A stretch of DNA of 64,000 bases, taken from assembly GCF_002979915.1 (NCBI RefSeq), contig NZ_PCQA01000007.1:124001-188000 (forward strand), in the 5' to 3' direction. This DNA is from Arthrobacter sp. MYb213. GTDB taxonomy: Bacteria; Actinomycetota; Actinomycetes; Actinomycetales; Micrococcaceae. The position numbers and the translations under genes were made by a program. Below, in pieces: positions 36,297 to 45,161 of this stretch. Position 1 is the stretch's first letter. Each line of letters starts with the position of its first letter. The notes under the pieces were generated by a model. That model was not told where the DNA came from and did not search any database. It worked only from the letters and a program-made list of their open reading frames with translations.

Positions 36297-37625
36297 TCAA
36301 ATAAAAATATTTATCATCCCTGGGTCCTCCAAGACTGCACCAAGACCAGCGAGGAACTCACTAGCTTCCTTTCCATCGACAACACGATGGTCGAAGGACA
36401 GTGCCAACGTTGAGGTGTGACGCAAAGCCACTTGATCCTCAAACTCCCACGGACGGCGCTTGACCTGTCCAAGGGCAAGAATTCCGGACTGGCCCGGAGG
36501 CAAAATTGGGGTACCGGCATCGACGCCAAACACTCCAACGTTGGTAATTGAGAAGGTTCCGCCGCTCAACTGAGCCGGCGAGAGCTTTCCAGCCCGTCCT
36601 AATTCAATGATCTGCGTCAGCTCTTCGGCTAGATCTCGCAAGGACTTTGATTGTGCATCCTTGACGACGGGAACCAACAGGCCACGATCACTGGCCACAG
36701 CCATACCCAAGTGCACCGAGCCGAACTCGATAATCTCGCCGTTTGCTTCGTCCCACCGTGAGTTGAGCGCACGGTAGGTGCCCAGCAAGCGGGTCACTAT
36801 CAACGACGTCAAGGTCGTGATGTTGAGCTTCACGTCCCTAAGCAGGGGATGCTTGCGCAACTTTTCGACAAGCTTCATTGACTCGGTCAGATCCACAGTG
36901 AGAAATTCGGTGGCGTGTGGAGCGGTGAACGCCGATTCCACCATGGCCTTCGCCGTGGCGCGACGTACCGCGCTGATTTTGACCCGGCGATCCCCCGCAA
37001 GAACTGCGGTAGCTGCGACAGGCTGAGACGCAGTCTGCTCCGGCACTCCAATCAAGGCTTCGATATCGCTACGCAACACCGCTCCATCGGCGCCAGTACC
37101 TGCAACAGCTGAAATTTCGATGCCATGATCCCGGGCGAGCTTACGCACCGGCGGGGTGCTACGCGTGACAGTCCGGCGAGCGCCTGCGCCTGTCGACTGC
37201 GCCTGTTGCGTTGTGCCCTGGCTCGTGGATGCCGCCGGCTCCTGTGCGAGGGGTTCGTTGCGAACCGGTCGCGATCGACGAGACGGGCGCTTTCCACTGG
37301 TTGCGGGTGCTCCGTAGCCAACGAGTGTCGGAGTCCGGCTACCATCCTGATCTGCATCTGGCGTATCGCTCTCCGCCCCGGGTGCCTCATCCCCAAAGGT
37401 GACCAGTGGTCCACCCACGGGGACTACTTCACCGGCGGAAGCATGCAATTTCTGCACGATTCCGGCAAATGGCGAAGGTAGCTCAACGACAGCCTTCGCG
37501 GTTTCGACCTCGGCGATGATCTGGTTCAGCGTGACATGCTCGCCAACCTGAATTTTCCAGTTCAAAACTTCGGACTCGGTGAGTCCTTCACCTAGGTCTG
37601 GCAACTTAAAAGTATTGGGAGCCAT
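36297..37625 (-). CDS. branched-chain keto acid dehydrogenase E2 (dihydrolipoyl acyltransferase)
   Basis: 442 residues; ATG overlaps the E1 beta stop as TGATG. One lipoyl domain at about 5-78 with the lipoylated lysine in VETAKAVVELPSPF, a Pro/Arg/Ser/Gln-rich linker, a peripheral subunit-binding domain (PVRKLARDHGIEISAVAGTG), and the acyltransferase domain with catalytic FDHRVVDG near the C-terminus. It passes the acyl group from E1 to CoA. Together with the E1 genes it most resembles the BCKDH complex. No E3 gene is in the window, so the E3 must be encoded elsewhere. Confidence 0.92.
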   Translation of the reverse strand: MAPNTFKLPDLGEGLTESEVLNWKIQVGEHVTLNQIIAEVETAKAVVELPSPFAGIVQKLHASAGEVVPVGGPLVTFGDEAPGAESDTPDADQDGSRTPTLVGYGAPATSGKRPSRRSRPVRNEPLAQEPAASTSQGTTQQAQSTGAGARRTVTRSTPPVRKLARDHGIEISAVAGTGADGAVLRSDIEALIGVPEQTASQPVAATAVLAGDRRVKISAVRRATAKAMVESAFTAPHATEFLTVDLTESMKLVEKLRKHPLLRDVKLNITTLTSLIVTRLLGTYRALNSRWDEANGEIIEFGSVHLGMAVASDRGLLVPVVKDAQSKSLRDLAEELTQIIELGRAGKLSPAQLSGGTFSITNVGVFGVDAGTPILPPGQSGILALGQVKRRPWEFEDQVALRHTSTLALSFDHRVVDGKEASEFLAGLGAVLEDPGMINIFI

Positions 37626-38626
37626 CACTTGGCACCTCCGGAATGTGTCTCGTCGCGGCGCATAACCGTATCTACGGCATGCATCACTTTGTCCAGGTCT
37701 GGCAAATGATGGGATTCGAGCCGTGAAGGTGGATAGGGAATATCAAATCCAGTCACGCGCAATGGTGCATGCTCTAGGTAGTCAAAACAGGTCTCGGTGA
37801 TTTGAGCGCAAATTTCCGCACCAATTCCCGAAGTCCTGCTCGCTTCGTGGACCACCACAAGTTTTCCGGTGTGCTTGACCGATTCGGCTATGGTGTCCAT
37901 ATCCAATGGGTCCAGACAGCGCAGGTCAATAACCTCTAGGCTCACGCCTTCATCTTCGGCTGCTAGCACCGCGTCGTTGAGGGTATAAACGGTGGGACCA
38001 TATCCCACCACGGTGACATCCTGTCCCTGATGAAGCACCTTTGCCTTAGGCGAAGCGGTCTGCTCCGTGGTCTTGAGTTCAATGTCTGCTTTTTCGTGAT
38101 AGCGACGTTTTGGTTCAAAGAAGATCACCGGATCATCGCAAGCAATCGCTTGACGCAACATCACGTAGGCATCTTCCACGCTTGATGGCGCAAAAACTCT
38201 CAATCCTGCGGTGTGGGAGAAATAGGCTTCCGGCGATTCCGAGTGATGCTCCGGTGAACCGATTCCGCCACCATAGGGAATGCGCACGGTCACCGGCATT
38301 TTCACCCGACCCCGAGAGCGGAAGTGCATCTTTGCCAGCTGTGAAACCAGCTGGTCAAAAGCCGGGTAGGTGAATCCATCGAATTGGATCTCCACCACCG
38401 GACGATACCCACGGTAGGCCAAACCGATGGCGCTACCGACGATCCCGGATTCGGCCAGTGGTGTGTCAACCACCCGATGCTCACCGAATTCGGCTTTTAG
38501 CCCGTCGGTAATACGGAATACGCCGCCGAGGGTACCAATGTCTTCACCGAGCAGGATGACCTTTTCGTCTTCGGTCAATGCATCACGCAAGGACTGGTTT
38601 AGCGCCTTCATCATTGAAACGCTCAT
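37625..38626 (-). CDS. branched-chain keto acid dehydrogenase E1 beta
   Basis: 333 residues: MMKALNQSLRDALTEDEKVILLGEDIGTLGGVFRIT, VDTPLAESGIVGSAIGLAYRGYRPVVEIQFDGFTYPAFDQLVSQLAK, and VVVHEASRTSGIGAEICAQI are typical of the beta subunit of the branched-chain E1 (transketolase C-terminal fold). It forms the alpha2beta2 thiamine enzyme with the gene upstream, whose stop overlaps its start (ATGA). Confidence 0.93.
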   Translation of the reverse strand: MSVSMMKALNQSLRDALTEDEKVILLGEDIGTLGGVFRITDGLKAEFGEHRVVDTPLAESGIVGSAIGLAYRGYRPVVEIQFDGFTYPAFDQLVSQLAKMHFRSRGRVKMPVTVRIPYGGGIGSPEHHSESPEAYFSHTAGLRVFAPSSVEDAYVMLRQAIACDDPVIFFEPKRRYHEKADIELKTTEQTASPKAKVLHQGQDVTVVGYGPTVYTLNDAVLAAEDEGVSLEVIDLRCLDPLDMDTIAESVKHTGKLVVVHEASRTSGIGAEICAQITETCFDYLEHAPLRVTGFDIPYPPSRLESHHLPDLDKVMHAVDTVMRRDETHSGGAK

Positions 38627-39741
38627 AGTCCACCATCCTGGAAATTTGTCAGGTACTGCAGGTAGGTGTCCCGCTCCCTGCGACTTGGTTCATGTTCTTC
38701 GGCATACACATGGTCAAAGAGTTCATGTGGTTCGGGATCTGGCATCGTGGTGATTGCCTCGCGTAGTTCGGCAGCGAGTTTGTCCGCAGCATTCTGGGCT
38801 CGTTGCTGGTAGGACTGCACATCTGCGCCGAGCACCGTCAGGTGGTTGACCAATCGGTCAATAGGATCCTTGGCACGCCACTGTTCGACCTGCTCATCTT
38901 TTCGGTAACGAGTCGGATCATCGGCGGTGGTATGCGAACCCATCCGGTAGGTCACTGCCTCGATAAAGGTTGGACCCAGTCCATGTCGAGCATGCGCCAG
39001 CGCGGCTTTAGTGGCTGCATAAACCGCGAGTACGTCATTGCCATCTACCCGCCAGGTTTTGACTCCGAATCCACTGGCACGGTCAGCGATCTGCGTGCGA
39101 CTTTGCAAGCCGACAGGTTCGGAGATGGCCCACTGGTTGTTCTGGCAGAAGAACAGTACCGGCGCCTGGTAGCTGGCGGCGAAAACCAGCGCTTCATTGA
39201 CGTCACCTTGGCTGGTCGCCCCGTCCCCAAAGTAGGCCACGGCAACTTCTTTACCCCCATCAAATTTGATGCCCATGCCATACCCGGCAGCGTGCAGCGC
39301 CTGGGATCCAATGACAATCTGCTGGCAAGCAATATTTACCTCATGAGGGTCCCAACCACTGGCGGTGGCACCTCGCCAAACGCTGAGCAGATCCTCGGCT
39401 TTAACGCCGCGGGCCCAGGCAACTCCGTGCTCACGGTAGGAAGGGAAAATGAAGTCGGTATCTTCGGTGGCTCGGATTGAACCAATTTGGGCAGCTTCCT
39501 GGCCAAGTAATGGCGCCCAGAGGCCCAACTGTCCTTGGCGTTGTAGCGCCGTAGCTTCATTATCTAGGCGACGTAGGACAACCATGTCGCGGAGGAAATC
39601 TGCCAGGTCTTGTTCGGTGATCCCGGTCAGATGGTGGTCAAGTTCTTCGTCTGGAGTTCGTTCTCCAGAGACGTTGAGCAGCTGGTGCGTGGGTAGGCAT
39701 CCGGCGGCTACGTCGATGTGCTGGGTGGACACGATCGGCAT
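38623..39741 (-). CDS. branched-chain keto acid dehydrogenase E1 alpha
   Basis: 372 residues. Thiamine diphosphate motif GDGATSQGDVNEALVFAASYQAPVLFFCQNN is intact, as are SYREHGVAWARG and YRMGSHTTADDPTRYR, the BCKDH/PDH E1 alpha phosphorylation-loop region. Decarboxylates branched-chain 2-oxo acids from Val, Leu and Ile. First gene of the three-gene operon, with a divergent Lrp-type regulator 152 bases away. Confidence 0.93.
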   Translation of the reverse strand: MPIVSTQHIDVAAGCLPTHQLLNVSGERTPDEELDHHLTGITEQDLADFLRDMVVLRRLDNEATALQRQGQLGLWAPLLGQEAAQIGSIRATEDTDFIFPSYREHGVAWARGVKAEDLLSVWRGATASGWDPHEVNIACQQIVIGSQALHAAGYGMGIKFDGGKEVAVAYFGDGATSQGDVNEALVFAASYQAPVLFFCQNNQWAISEPVGLQSRTQIADRASGFGVKTWRVDGNDVLAVYAATKAALAHARHGLGPTFIEAVTYRMGSHTTADDPTRYRKDEQVEQWRAKDPIDRLVNHLTVLGADVQSYQQRAQNAADKLAAELREAITTMPDPEPHELFDHVYAEEHEPSRRERDTYLQYLTNFQDGGL

Positions 39742-39893
39742 CCTTACTCTCGCGTAGTCAGTGGTGGACGGCTAATTCAGCGCGACCACTTACCTGTGAT
39801 GCTACTCACATGGCGCAAGTTGCACAATGGCAAGAAAGGAAATAAAGCAAAACGCACTATCCTGACCTTTGCCCGAGTGCTAATGTGCGCATT

Positions 39894-40382
39894 ATGCAAC
39901 CTTTAGACACCACAGATCGACGAATCCTGCTCTCGCTGTCAAAGCTCACCCGCAGAACCGCTTCGTCGCTGGCAACAGCGCTTGGCTTGGGTAGAAATAC
40001 TGTGCAGTCACGGCTCAATCGCTTAGAGACCGATGTCCTGTCCCCCATAGATCGACGGATCCCACCGACTGCTCTGGGCTTTGGATTGTTGTCCTTTATT
40101 GAACTGCACGTAGATCAACGTCATTTGGAGGAGATTGCCAAGAAATTAGAGCAGATTCCCGAAGTTTTAGAAGCCCATGGGCTAACCGGTTCGGCCGATA
40201 TTTTAGTGCGCGCAGCTGCCGCAAATGCCGAGGAGCTTTTCCGTGTGCATGGGTTGCTGCTGAACATCGAAGGAGTCAACCGCGCCGATTCGGCCCTATC
40301 CATGGCTGAACTAGTTCCCTATCGCACCACAAAACTCATTGAGCTCTCACTGGCTCAAGATTCAGAGGGCAAACGTAGCTAA
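39894..40382 (+). CDS. Lrp/AsnC family regulator (BkdR-like)
   Basis: 162 residues from ATG 39894 (an ATG at 39885 is also in frame). N-terminal winged helix-turn-helix (LDTTDRRILLSLSKLTRRTASSLATALGLGRNTVQSRLNRLE) and a RAM-type ligand domain (LLSFIELHVDQRHLEEIAKKLEQIPEVLEAHGLTGSADILVRAAA). Divergent from the bkd operon, as bkdR often is, so it probably senses a branched-chain amino acid and controls the operon. Confidence 0.9.
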   Translation: MQPLDTTDRRILLSLSKLTRRTASSLATALGLGRNTVQSRLNRLETDVLSPIDRRIPPTALGFGLLSFIELHVDQRHLEEIAKKLEQIPEVLEAHGLTGSADILVRAAAANAEELFRVHGLLLNIEGVNRADSALSMAELVPYRTTKLIELSLAQDSEGKRS

Positions 40383-40393
40383 ATAGTCACTAC

Positions 40394-40540
40394 TTACCCC
40401 AGCGCATCCATCGCCACACAGGAATTCACTCCAGGTTGCGCAAGATGAATACTTTTCAAAAGCTCCGAGAGCAGATGCGCTAAGCGCTCGGACTGCTCTG
40501 CATTCAGACCCTCCACCAGCTCTGTTTCCGTCTGACGCAC
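40394..40540 (-). pseudogene. C-terminal remnant of a MarR-type regulator gene
   Basis: The minus strand has a 48-codon open stretch (GTG 40540 to TAA 40394) reading TETELVEGLNAEQSERLAHLLSELLKSI, which fits the last two helices of MarR regulators. TAA four codons upstream and no winged helix in any frame before it mean the DNA-binding part is lost. It lies where a regulator divergent from the LLM oxidoreductase gene would be. Assigned from short pattern only. Confidence 0.4.
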
Positions 40541-40647
40541 TTTGCTTTAGAGTTCCTTCAACTGCTCTGTACAGTGTGGTGTTGCTCGCGGACTCAAAAG
40601 ACTCAATCTAATGACCTCTTCGGTAGGTAATTAAGGACGACACACTT

Positions 40648-41691
40648 ATGGAAATCGGCACTTACAGCTTCGGTGATACCCAACGAAACGCTGACGGATC
40701 ATTAGGCTCAACAGCCCAAGCCATCACCAACCTTTTCGAAGCTATCAAGGTGGCTGACCAAAACGGACTGGATTACTTCGGCATTGGTGAGCACCACACC
40801 ACAACCATGCCGGCCTCCTCTCCTGGCGCACTGATCAGCGCCGCTGCGGCGGCAACTAAGCAGATCATCTTGGGAAGTGCCGCCAGTATTATCAGTACCG
40901 ATGACCCGGTGCGCGTGTACCAACAGTTCGCCACGGCAGATATCATCTCCGGTGGCGGACGAGTTGAGATTACCGCCGGACGTGGTTCTTCGGTCGAGAC
41001 CTTTCCGCTCTTTGGATATGACCTCCAAGAGTATGACGAGCTCTACGCGCAGAAGCTTGATCTGCTCATGACCATCAACAATTCAACGAATGAAAATGTC
41101 ACTTGGTCTGGCAGTAAACGTCCGGCATTGACCGACCTCGCCGTGGTACCTCGCCCTATCCAGGGGAAGCTACCCATCTGGCTAGCCACCGGTGGAAACG
41201 CAGCATCTTCTGCTCGTGCCGGTCAATTAGCTCTACCCATCTCCTACGGAATTATCGGTGGGGCTCCGCACCGGTTTGCGCCGCTCGCTGAGCTCTACCG
41301 CAAGTCTGGTGCCGTGGCCGGACACAATGCACAAGATCTGAAGGTTTCCGTCGCTGCCTTGGGACTTGTCGCACCCACCAAACAAGAAGCTCTAGATCGT
41401 TTCTACCCCGGTTGGTACAACTTGAACGTGGAAATGGGCAGGCTCCGGGGCTGGCCGGCGCCGGATAAACGCGCCTATGACGCCCAGGCTGAGGCCCCGG
41501 GCGCCTACTATGTCGAGTCCCCCGACGAGGTCGCCGAACGTATCGTGCATTTGCACGGCTACCTTGGACATATGCGCCATTTCTTGCAGACCGACATTGG
41601 TGGCTTACCGCAAGAACATCTCTTGGAATCCATCACCTTGCTGGCCACCGAGGTTAAACCACGGGTCCAACGGTTGTTGGCCCAAAAGTAA
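40648..41691 (+). CDS. LLM class flavin-dependent oxidoreductase (luciferase-like)
   Basis: 347 residues with a bacterial-luciferase TIM barrel: MEIGTYSFGDT, GLDYFGIGEHHTTTMPASSPG, ITAGRGSSVETFPLFGYDL, PIWLATGGNAASSARAGQLALPISYG. These enzymes use reduced FMN or F420 and oxygen. The substrate is unknown. AAGGA precedes the ATG; it seems monocistronic with a strong terminator, and its divergent regulator appears to be the decayed MarR remnant. Confidence 0.9.
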   Translation: MEIGTYSFGDTQRNADGSLGSTAQAITNLFEAIKVADQNGLDYFGIGEHHTTTMPASSPGALISAAAAATKQIILGSAASIISTDDPVRVYQQFATADIISGGGRVEITAGRGSSVETFPLFGYDLQEYDELYAQKLDLLMTINNSTNENVTWSGSKRPALTDLAVVPRPIQGKLPIWLATGGNAASSARAGQLALPISYGIIGGAPHRFAPLAELYRKSGAVAGHNAQDLKVSVAALGLVAPTKQEALDRFYPGWYNLNVEMGRLRGWPAPDKRAYDAQAEAPGAYYVESPDEVAERIVHLHGYLGHMRHFLQTDIGGLPQEHLLESITLLATEVKPRVQRLLAQK

Positions 41692-41710
41692 ATATTCTGC
41701 ACAGCACAAA

Positions 41711-41753
41711 GCGGTGGCCGGGACCGGTCTTGATAACTGATCCCGGCCACCGC
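41711..41753. terminator. bidirectional terminator
   Basis: 13-bp GC-rich perfect stem (41711-41723 with 41741-41753) between the convergent LLM and symporter genes; serves both. Confidence 0.75.
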
Positions 41754-41787
41754 CGGTTGTTTACTTACAAATTAGATTGTTGATCGT

Positions 41788-43410
41788 CTAGTGATCAACC
41801 GCCTTCTCGGCACCCACGCCGGTCAGCGAACGAACTTCCATTTCTGCCTGCTTGGTGATGTCTTCGGTACCTGGATCGGTAATCGAACCCAACCAACCAA
41901 GGATGAAGGCCAGCGGGATGGACACAATGCCAGGGTTAGCCAGCGGGAAGATCGAGATATCGATGCCTGGGACCATCGCGGTCGCCGACCCGGAGAAGAC
42001 CGGGGAGAAGATGATCAGCAAGATTGCCGAACCCAAACCGCCGTACATGGACCAGACTGCGCCGCGAGTCTTGAAGCCCTTCCAGAACAGCGAGTACAGA
42101 ATCGTTGGCAAGTTGGCCGATGCTGCGACAGCGAAGGCCAATGCAACCAAGAAGGCAACGTTCTGTCCCTGGGCGCCGATACCACCGGCGATAGCGAAGA
42201 TACCGATCACGATTACGGTGCGACGAGCAACCTTCATTTCCTTTTCAGGGGTCGTCTTATCCTTGGCGATCACCGAGGCATAAACGTCATGAGCGAAGGA
42301 TGCGGCCGCGGTAATCGTCAGGCCAGCGACCACCGCAAGGATGGTTGCGAATGCGACTGCCGAGATTAGACCCAGTAGCAGCGTGCCACCCAGTTCGTAA
42401 GCCAGCAACGGTGCAGCTGAATTCACGCCACCCGGAGCGGCCTTGATCTTGTCTGGGCCAATCAACGCACCGGCACCGAAACCAAGAACCAGGGTGAAGA
42501 GGTAGAAAGCACCAATCAGCCAAATCGCCCAAACTACCGACTTGCGAGCTTCCTTCGCGGTAGGAACCGTGTAGAAGCGCATCAGTACGTGTGGCAGACC
42601 TGCGGTACCAAGTACCAGAGCTAGCGCCAGCGAGATGAAGTCAAGCTTCGATGTTTCGGACTTACCGTACTGCATTCCTGGATTCAGAATTTCTGGATTA
42701 CCAGCAACCTCGGCCGCCTTGCCCAGCAGAGCAGAGAAATTGAAGTCGAACATTGCCAAGGTCCAGATGGTCATAACCAAAGCACCTGCGATCAACAGGC
42801 AGGCCTTGATGATCTGTACCCAGGTAGTGCCCTTCATACCGCCAATCAATACATACATGATCATCAGTGCACCGACGATGACGATGACCAAAGACTGGCC
42901 AAGTTTCTCGTCGATACCCAGCAGCAGCGAAACCAGCGCGCCAGCGCCAGCCATCTGTGCCAGCAGGTAGAACACGCAAACTGCAAGAGTGGAGATCGCC
43001 GCAGCAATACGTACCGGACGCTGCTTGAGGCGGAAGGAAAGCACATCGGCCATGGTGAACTTGCCGGTGTTACGCAGTAGCTCAGCTACCAGCAATAGTG
43101 CGACAAGCCAAGCGACGAGGAAGCCAATGGAGTACAGGAATCCGTCGTAACCGTTGATCGCGATTGCGCCAACAATACCCAGGAAGGAAGCTGCCGAGAG
43201 GTAGTCGCCGGCGATGGCGGTACCATTCTGGGTTCCGGTGAAGGAACGGCCACCGGCATAATAATCCGCCGCGGTCTTGTTGTTCTTACTTGCCTTGAGC
43301 ACAATCACCAGGGTGATGCCCACAAAGGCTGCGAAAATCGCAATGTTAACTATCGGGTTACCCACCTGGGTAGCCTCGGCCGCTTGGGCCAGGATCAGCG
43401 AAGAATTCAT
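41788..43410 (-). CDS. cation:acetate-type symporter (sodium:solute symporter family)
   Basis: 540 residues, about 13 membrane helices. Sodium:solute symporter features: AADYYAGGRSFTGTQNGTAIAGDYLSAASFLG (family start with DYLSAASFLG), ISLALALVLGTAGLPHVLMRFYTVPT, as in ActP/MctC transporters for acetate, propionate and pyruvate. Start overlaps the DUF485 stop (TAATG), the usual yjcH-actP arrangement. Confidence 0.93.
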   Translation of the reverse strand: MNSSLILAQAAEATQVGNPIVNIAIFAAFVGITLVIVLKASKNNKTAADYYAGGRSFTGTQNGTAIAGDYLSAASFLGIVGAIAINGYDGFLYSIGFLVAWLVALLLVAELLRNTGKFTMADVLSFRLKQRPVRIAAAISTLAVCVFYLLAQMAGAGALVSLLLGIDEKLGQSLVIVIVGALMIMYVLIGGMKGTTWVQIIKACLLIAGALVMTIWTLAMFDFNFSALLGKAAEVAGNPEILNPGMQYGKSETSKLDFISLALALVLGTAGLPHVLMRFYTVPTAKEARKSVVWAIWLIGAFYLFTLVLGFGAGALIGPDKIKAAPGGVNSAAPLLAYELGGTLLLGLISAVAFATILAVVAGLTITAAASFAHDVYASVIAKDKTTPEKEMKVARRTVIVIGIFAIAGGIGAQGQNVAFLVALAFAVAASANLPTILYSLFWKGFKTRGAVWSMYGGLGSAILLIIFSPVFSGSATAMVPGIDISIFPLANPGIVSIPLAFILGWLGSITDPGTEDITKQAEMEVRSLTGVGAEKAVDH

Positions 43411-43754
43411 TAGTTCACGCCCTCTTTTTCAAGGCGCTTACGAATCTTCGTTGCCTTGGGATCAAGCTTTTTATTGGAGAACTGCACGTACAAAGCGGTA
43501 ATGACGAAGGTCGAGACAAACTGCAACAGGCCAAGAAGGATACCTAAGTTGACGTTGCCGAAAACCTTGATGGACATGAAGTCGTGGAAGTAGTCGGCTA
43601 GCAAGACGTAAGCGAAGTACCAGACGAGAAAGAAGATTGCCATGGGGAAAACGAAGCTGCGGTGAGTCTTGCGCAGTTCCTGGAATTCTTCCGAATTCCT
43701 TTCCGCCACAAAATCAATGTCCTCTGAGACATCGGGTTGCGGTTCAGCACTCAT
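43410..43754 (-). CDS. DUF485 membrane protein (YjcH-like), symporter partner
   Basis: 114 residues from MSAEPQPDVSE (ATG 43754 behind GGAGGG). DUF485 pattern: FQELRKTHRSFVFPMAIFFLVWYFAYVLLADYFHDFMSIKVFG, two membrane helices, then a basic tail. Found next to ActP-type symporters, probably an accessory subunit. Promoter region upstream carries repeated CGTT boxes. Confidence 0.92.
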   Translation of the reverse strand: MSAEPQPDVSEDIDFVAERNSEEFQELRKTHRSFVFPMAIFFLVWYFAYVLLADYFHDFMSIKVFGNVNLGILLGLLQFVSTFVITALYVQFSNKKLDPKATKIRKRLEKEGVN

Positions 43755-43855
43755 TGGTGCCCTCCTTGAGCGAGTTACAAAATTAGTGATGATGCACATA
43801 TGTGCGTTGTGACTAAGTTCACTATTAGCTATTTATGTTCAGCTCACTAGGGGTT

Positions 43856-43913
43856 GCGTAACGTACGTGGCCTAACGGGTAAATTCTTGCGCCCAACGGC
43901 AAGTTGCCCAACG
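43856..43913 (-). promoter_or_regulatory. four direct CGTT boxes, candidate LytTR-binding sites
   Basis: On the minus strand four copies of nnCGTTnnGC occur at 43856-43863, 43870-43877, 43891-43898 and 43906-43913 (the last two share CGTTGGGC). They fit the loose LytTR consensus with central GTT, read towards the DUF485-symporter operon, and lie between that operon and the divergent lytS-type gene. Binding is inferred. Confidence 0.5.
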
Positions 43914-43953
43914 ACGAACGGTTAGCGGTATTGGGTGGCTTTAGGATGGGCAT

Positions 43954-45141
43954 ATGTCTTCCGCGCTGCAGATCACCCTCATCGTCACTATCGTGATTGT
44001 TGGCATCGCCATTGTTGGCTACCTGGGTTTTAAGATTTCCCGTTCAACTAAGGATCTGGGCACTTACGCCGAAGAAGCTACTTTCCAGTCCCTGCACCAT
44101 ATGTCTGTAGCGGTGCCGCACCTAGGGCGCGGCCTCACCGAAGAAGGGGCAGCAAAAAGCGCCAAGGCGTTGCGTAAACTTCTGGGCTGCTCAGCATTTG
44201 TGATTAGTGATTCCCAGCAGATCCTCGCTACCGACTCGGCAATTGACTTTACGCCCGGGCTTGAAGAGCGCGCGCAGGCTATCGGCCTCTCGGCAATCAC
44301 CAGTCAGAAAACGCAAGTTCACCGCACACCCGGCTTTGATCTTGTGGCCGCGCCCATATTGGTCGGCGGGCAAGCAGTAGGCACCGTCACTGCGTTGTCC
44401 GAACGCGCCGGAGCAAGCTTCGTGCGCGCCGTATCGGAGGTAGCCGTCTTCGTTTCCGCTCAGGTCACCACCGCAGAACTCGATGAGTCAAAGGCGCAGC
44501 TGCTCGAGGCACAGATGCGCGCGCTCCGTGCGCAAATCTCCCCGCATTTCATCTACAACTCACTGAACGCAATCGCCTCATTTATCAACACCGATCCGGC
44601 CAGGGCGCGCGAGCTAGTGATTGAATTTGCTGACTTCACCCGGTATTCGTTCCGCAGGCGTGGTGAATTCACTACGTTAGCCGAGGAGCTAGAGGCAATC
44701 GACCGGTATTTGCTATTGGAAAAGGCCCGTTTTGGGGACCGCATCAAGGTTTCCTTGCAAATCGCTCCCGAAGTACTTACCACCCAGATTCCTTTCCTCT
44801 GTCTCCAACCATTAGTGGAAAATGCCGTCCACCACGGGTTGGAAGCACGCCCCGATGGCGGGAGAATCTCGATTACCGCTACCGAGGACGGACTACACGC
44901 GGTGATCAGTGTCGAAGACGACGGGGCAGGTATGGATCCCGAGCAGCTAGCCTCTGTTTTGGCCGGAACTACCGTCAATATGCATGTGGGTCTGCGTAAC
45001 GTGGATGTCAGGCTACGTCAGCTCTATGGCAACGCAAATGGTCTGATTATCGATACCGCGCCGGACGAGGGAACGCTGATCACCATGAGAATCCCGAAGT
45101 TCCGCCCCCCACAGGCCTTAGAACCAGACGTAATGCCCTAA
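43954..45141 (+). CDS. LytS-type sensor histidine kinase
   Basis: 395 residues: one N-terminal membrane helix (about 5-27), a GAF-like domain (about 60-170), then a His_kinase domain of LytS type with H198 in QISPHFIYNSLNAIASFI and a HATPase (PFLCLQPLVENAVHHGLEARPDGGRI). Single membrane helix instead of a multi-TM 5TM receptor, so it may sense a cytoplasmic or membrane-near signal via the GAF domain. Forms an operon with the LytTR regulator, a DUF485-like protein and a second symporter, like pyruvate/acetate responsive systems. Confidence 0.9.
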   Translation: MSSALQITLIVTIVIVGIAIVGYLGFKISRSTKDLGTYAEEATFQSLHHMSVAVPHLGRGLTEEGAAKSAKALRKLLGCSAFVISDSQQILATDSAIDFTPGLEERAQAIGLSAITSQKTQVHRTPGFDLVAAPILVGGQAVGTVTALSERAGASFVRAVSEVAVFVSAQVTTAELDESKAQLLEAQMRALRAQISPHFIYNSLNAIASFINTDPARARELVIEFADFTRYSFRRRGEFTTLAEELEAIDRYLLLEKARFGDRIKVSLQIAPEVLTTQIPFLCLQPLVENAVHHGLEARPDGGRISITATEDGLHAVISVEDDGAGMDPEQLASVLAGTTVNMHVGLRNVDVRLRQLYGNANGLIIDTAPDEGTLITMRIPKFRPPQALEPDVMP

Positions 45142-45161
45142 GCAACGGTAGAGTTTTAGGC

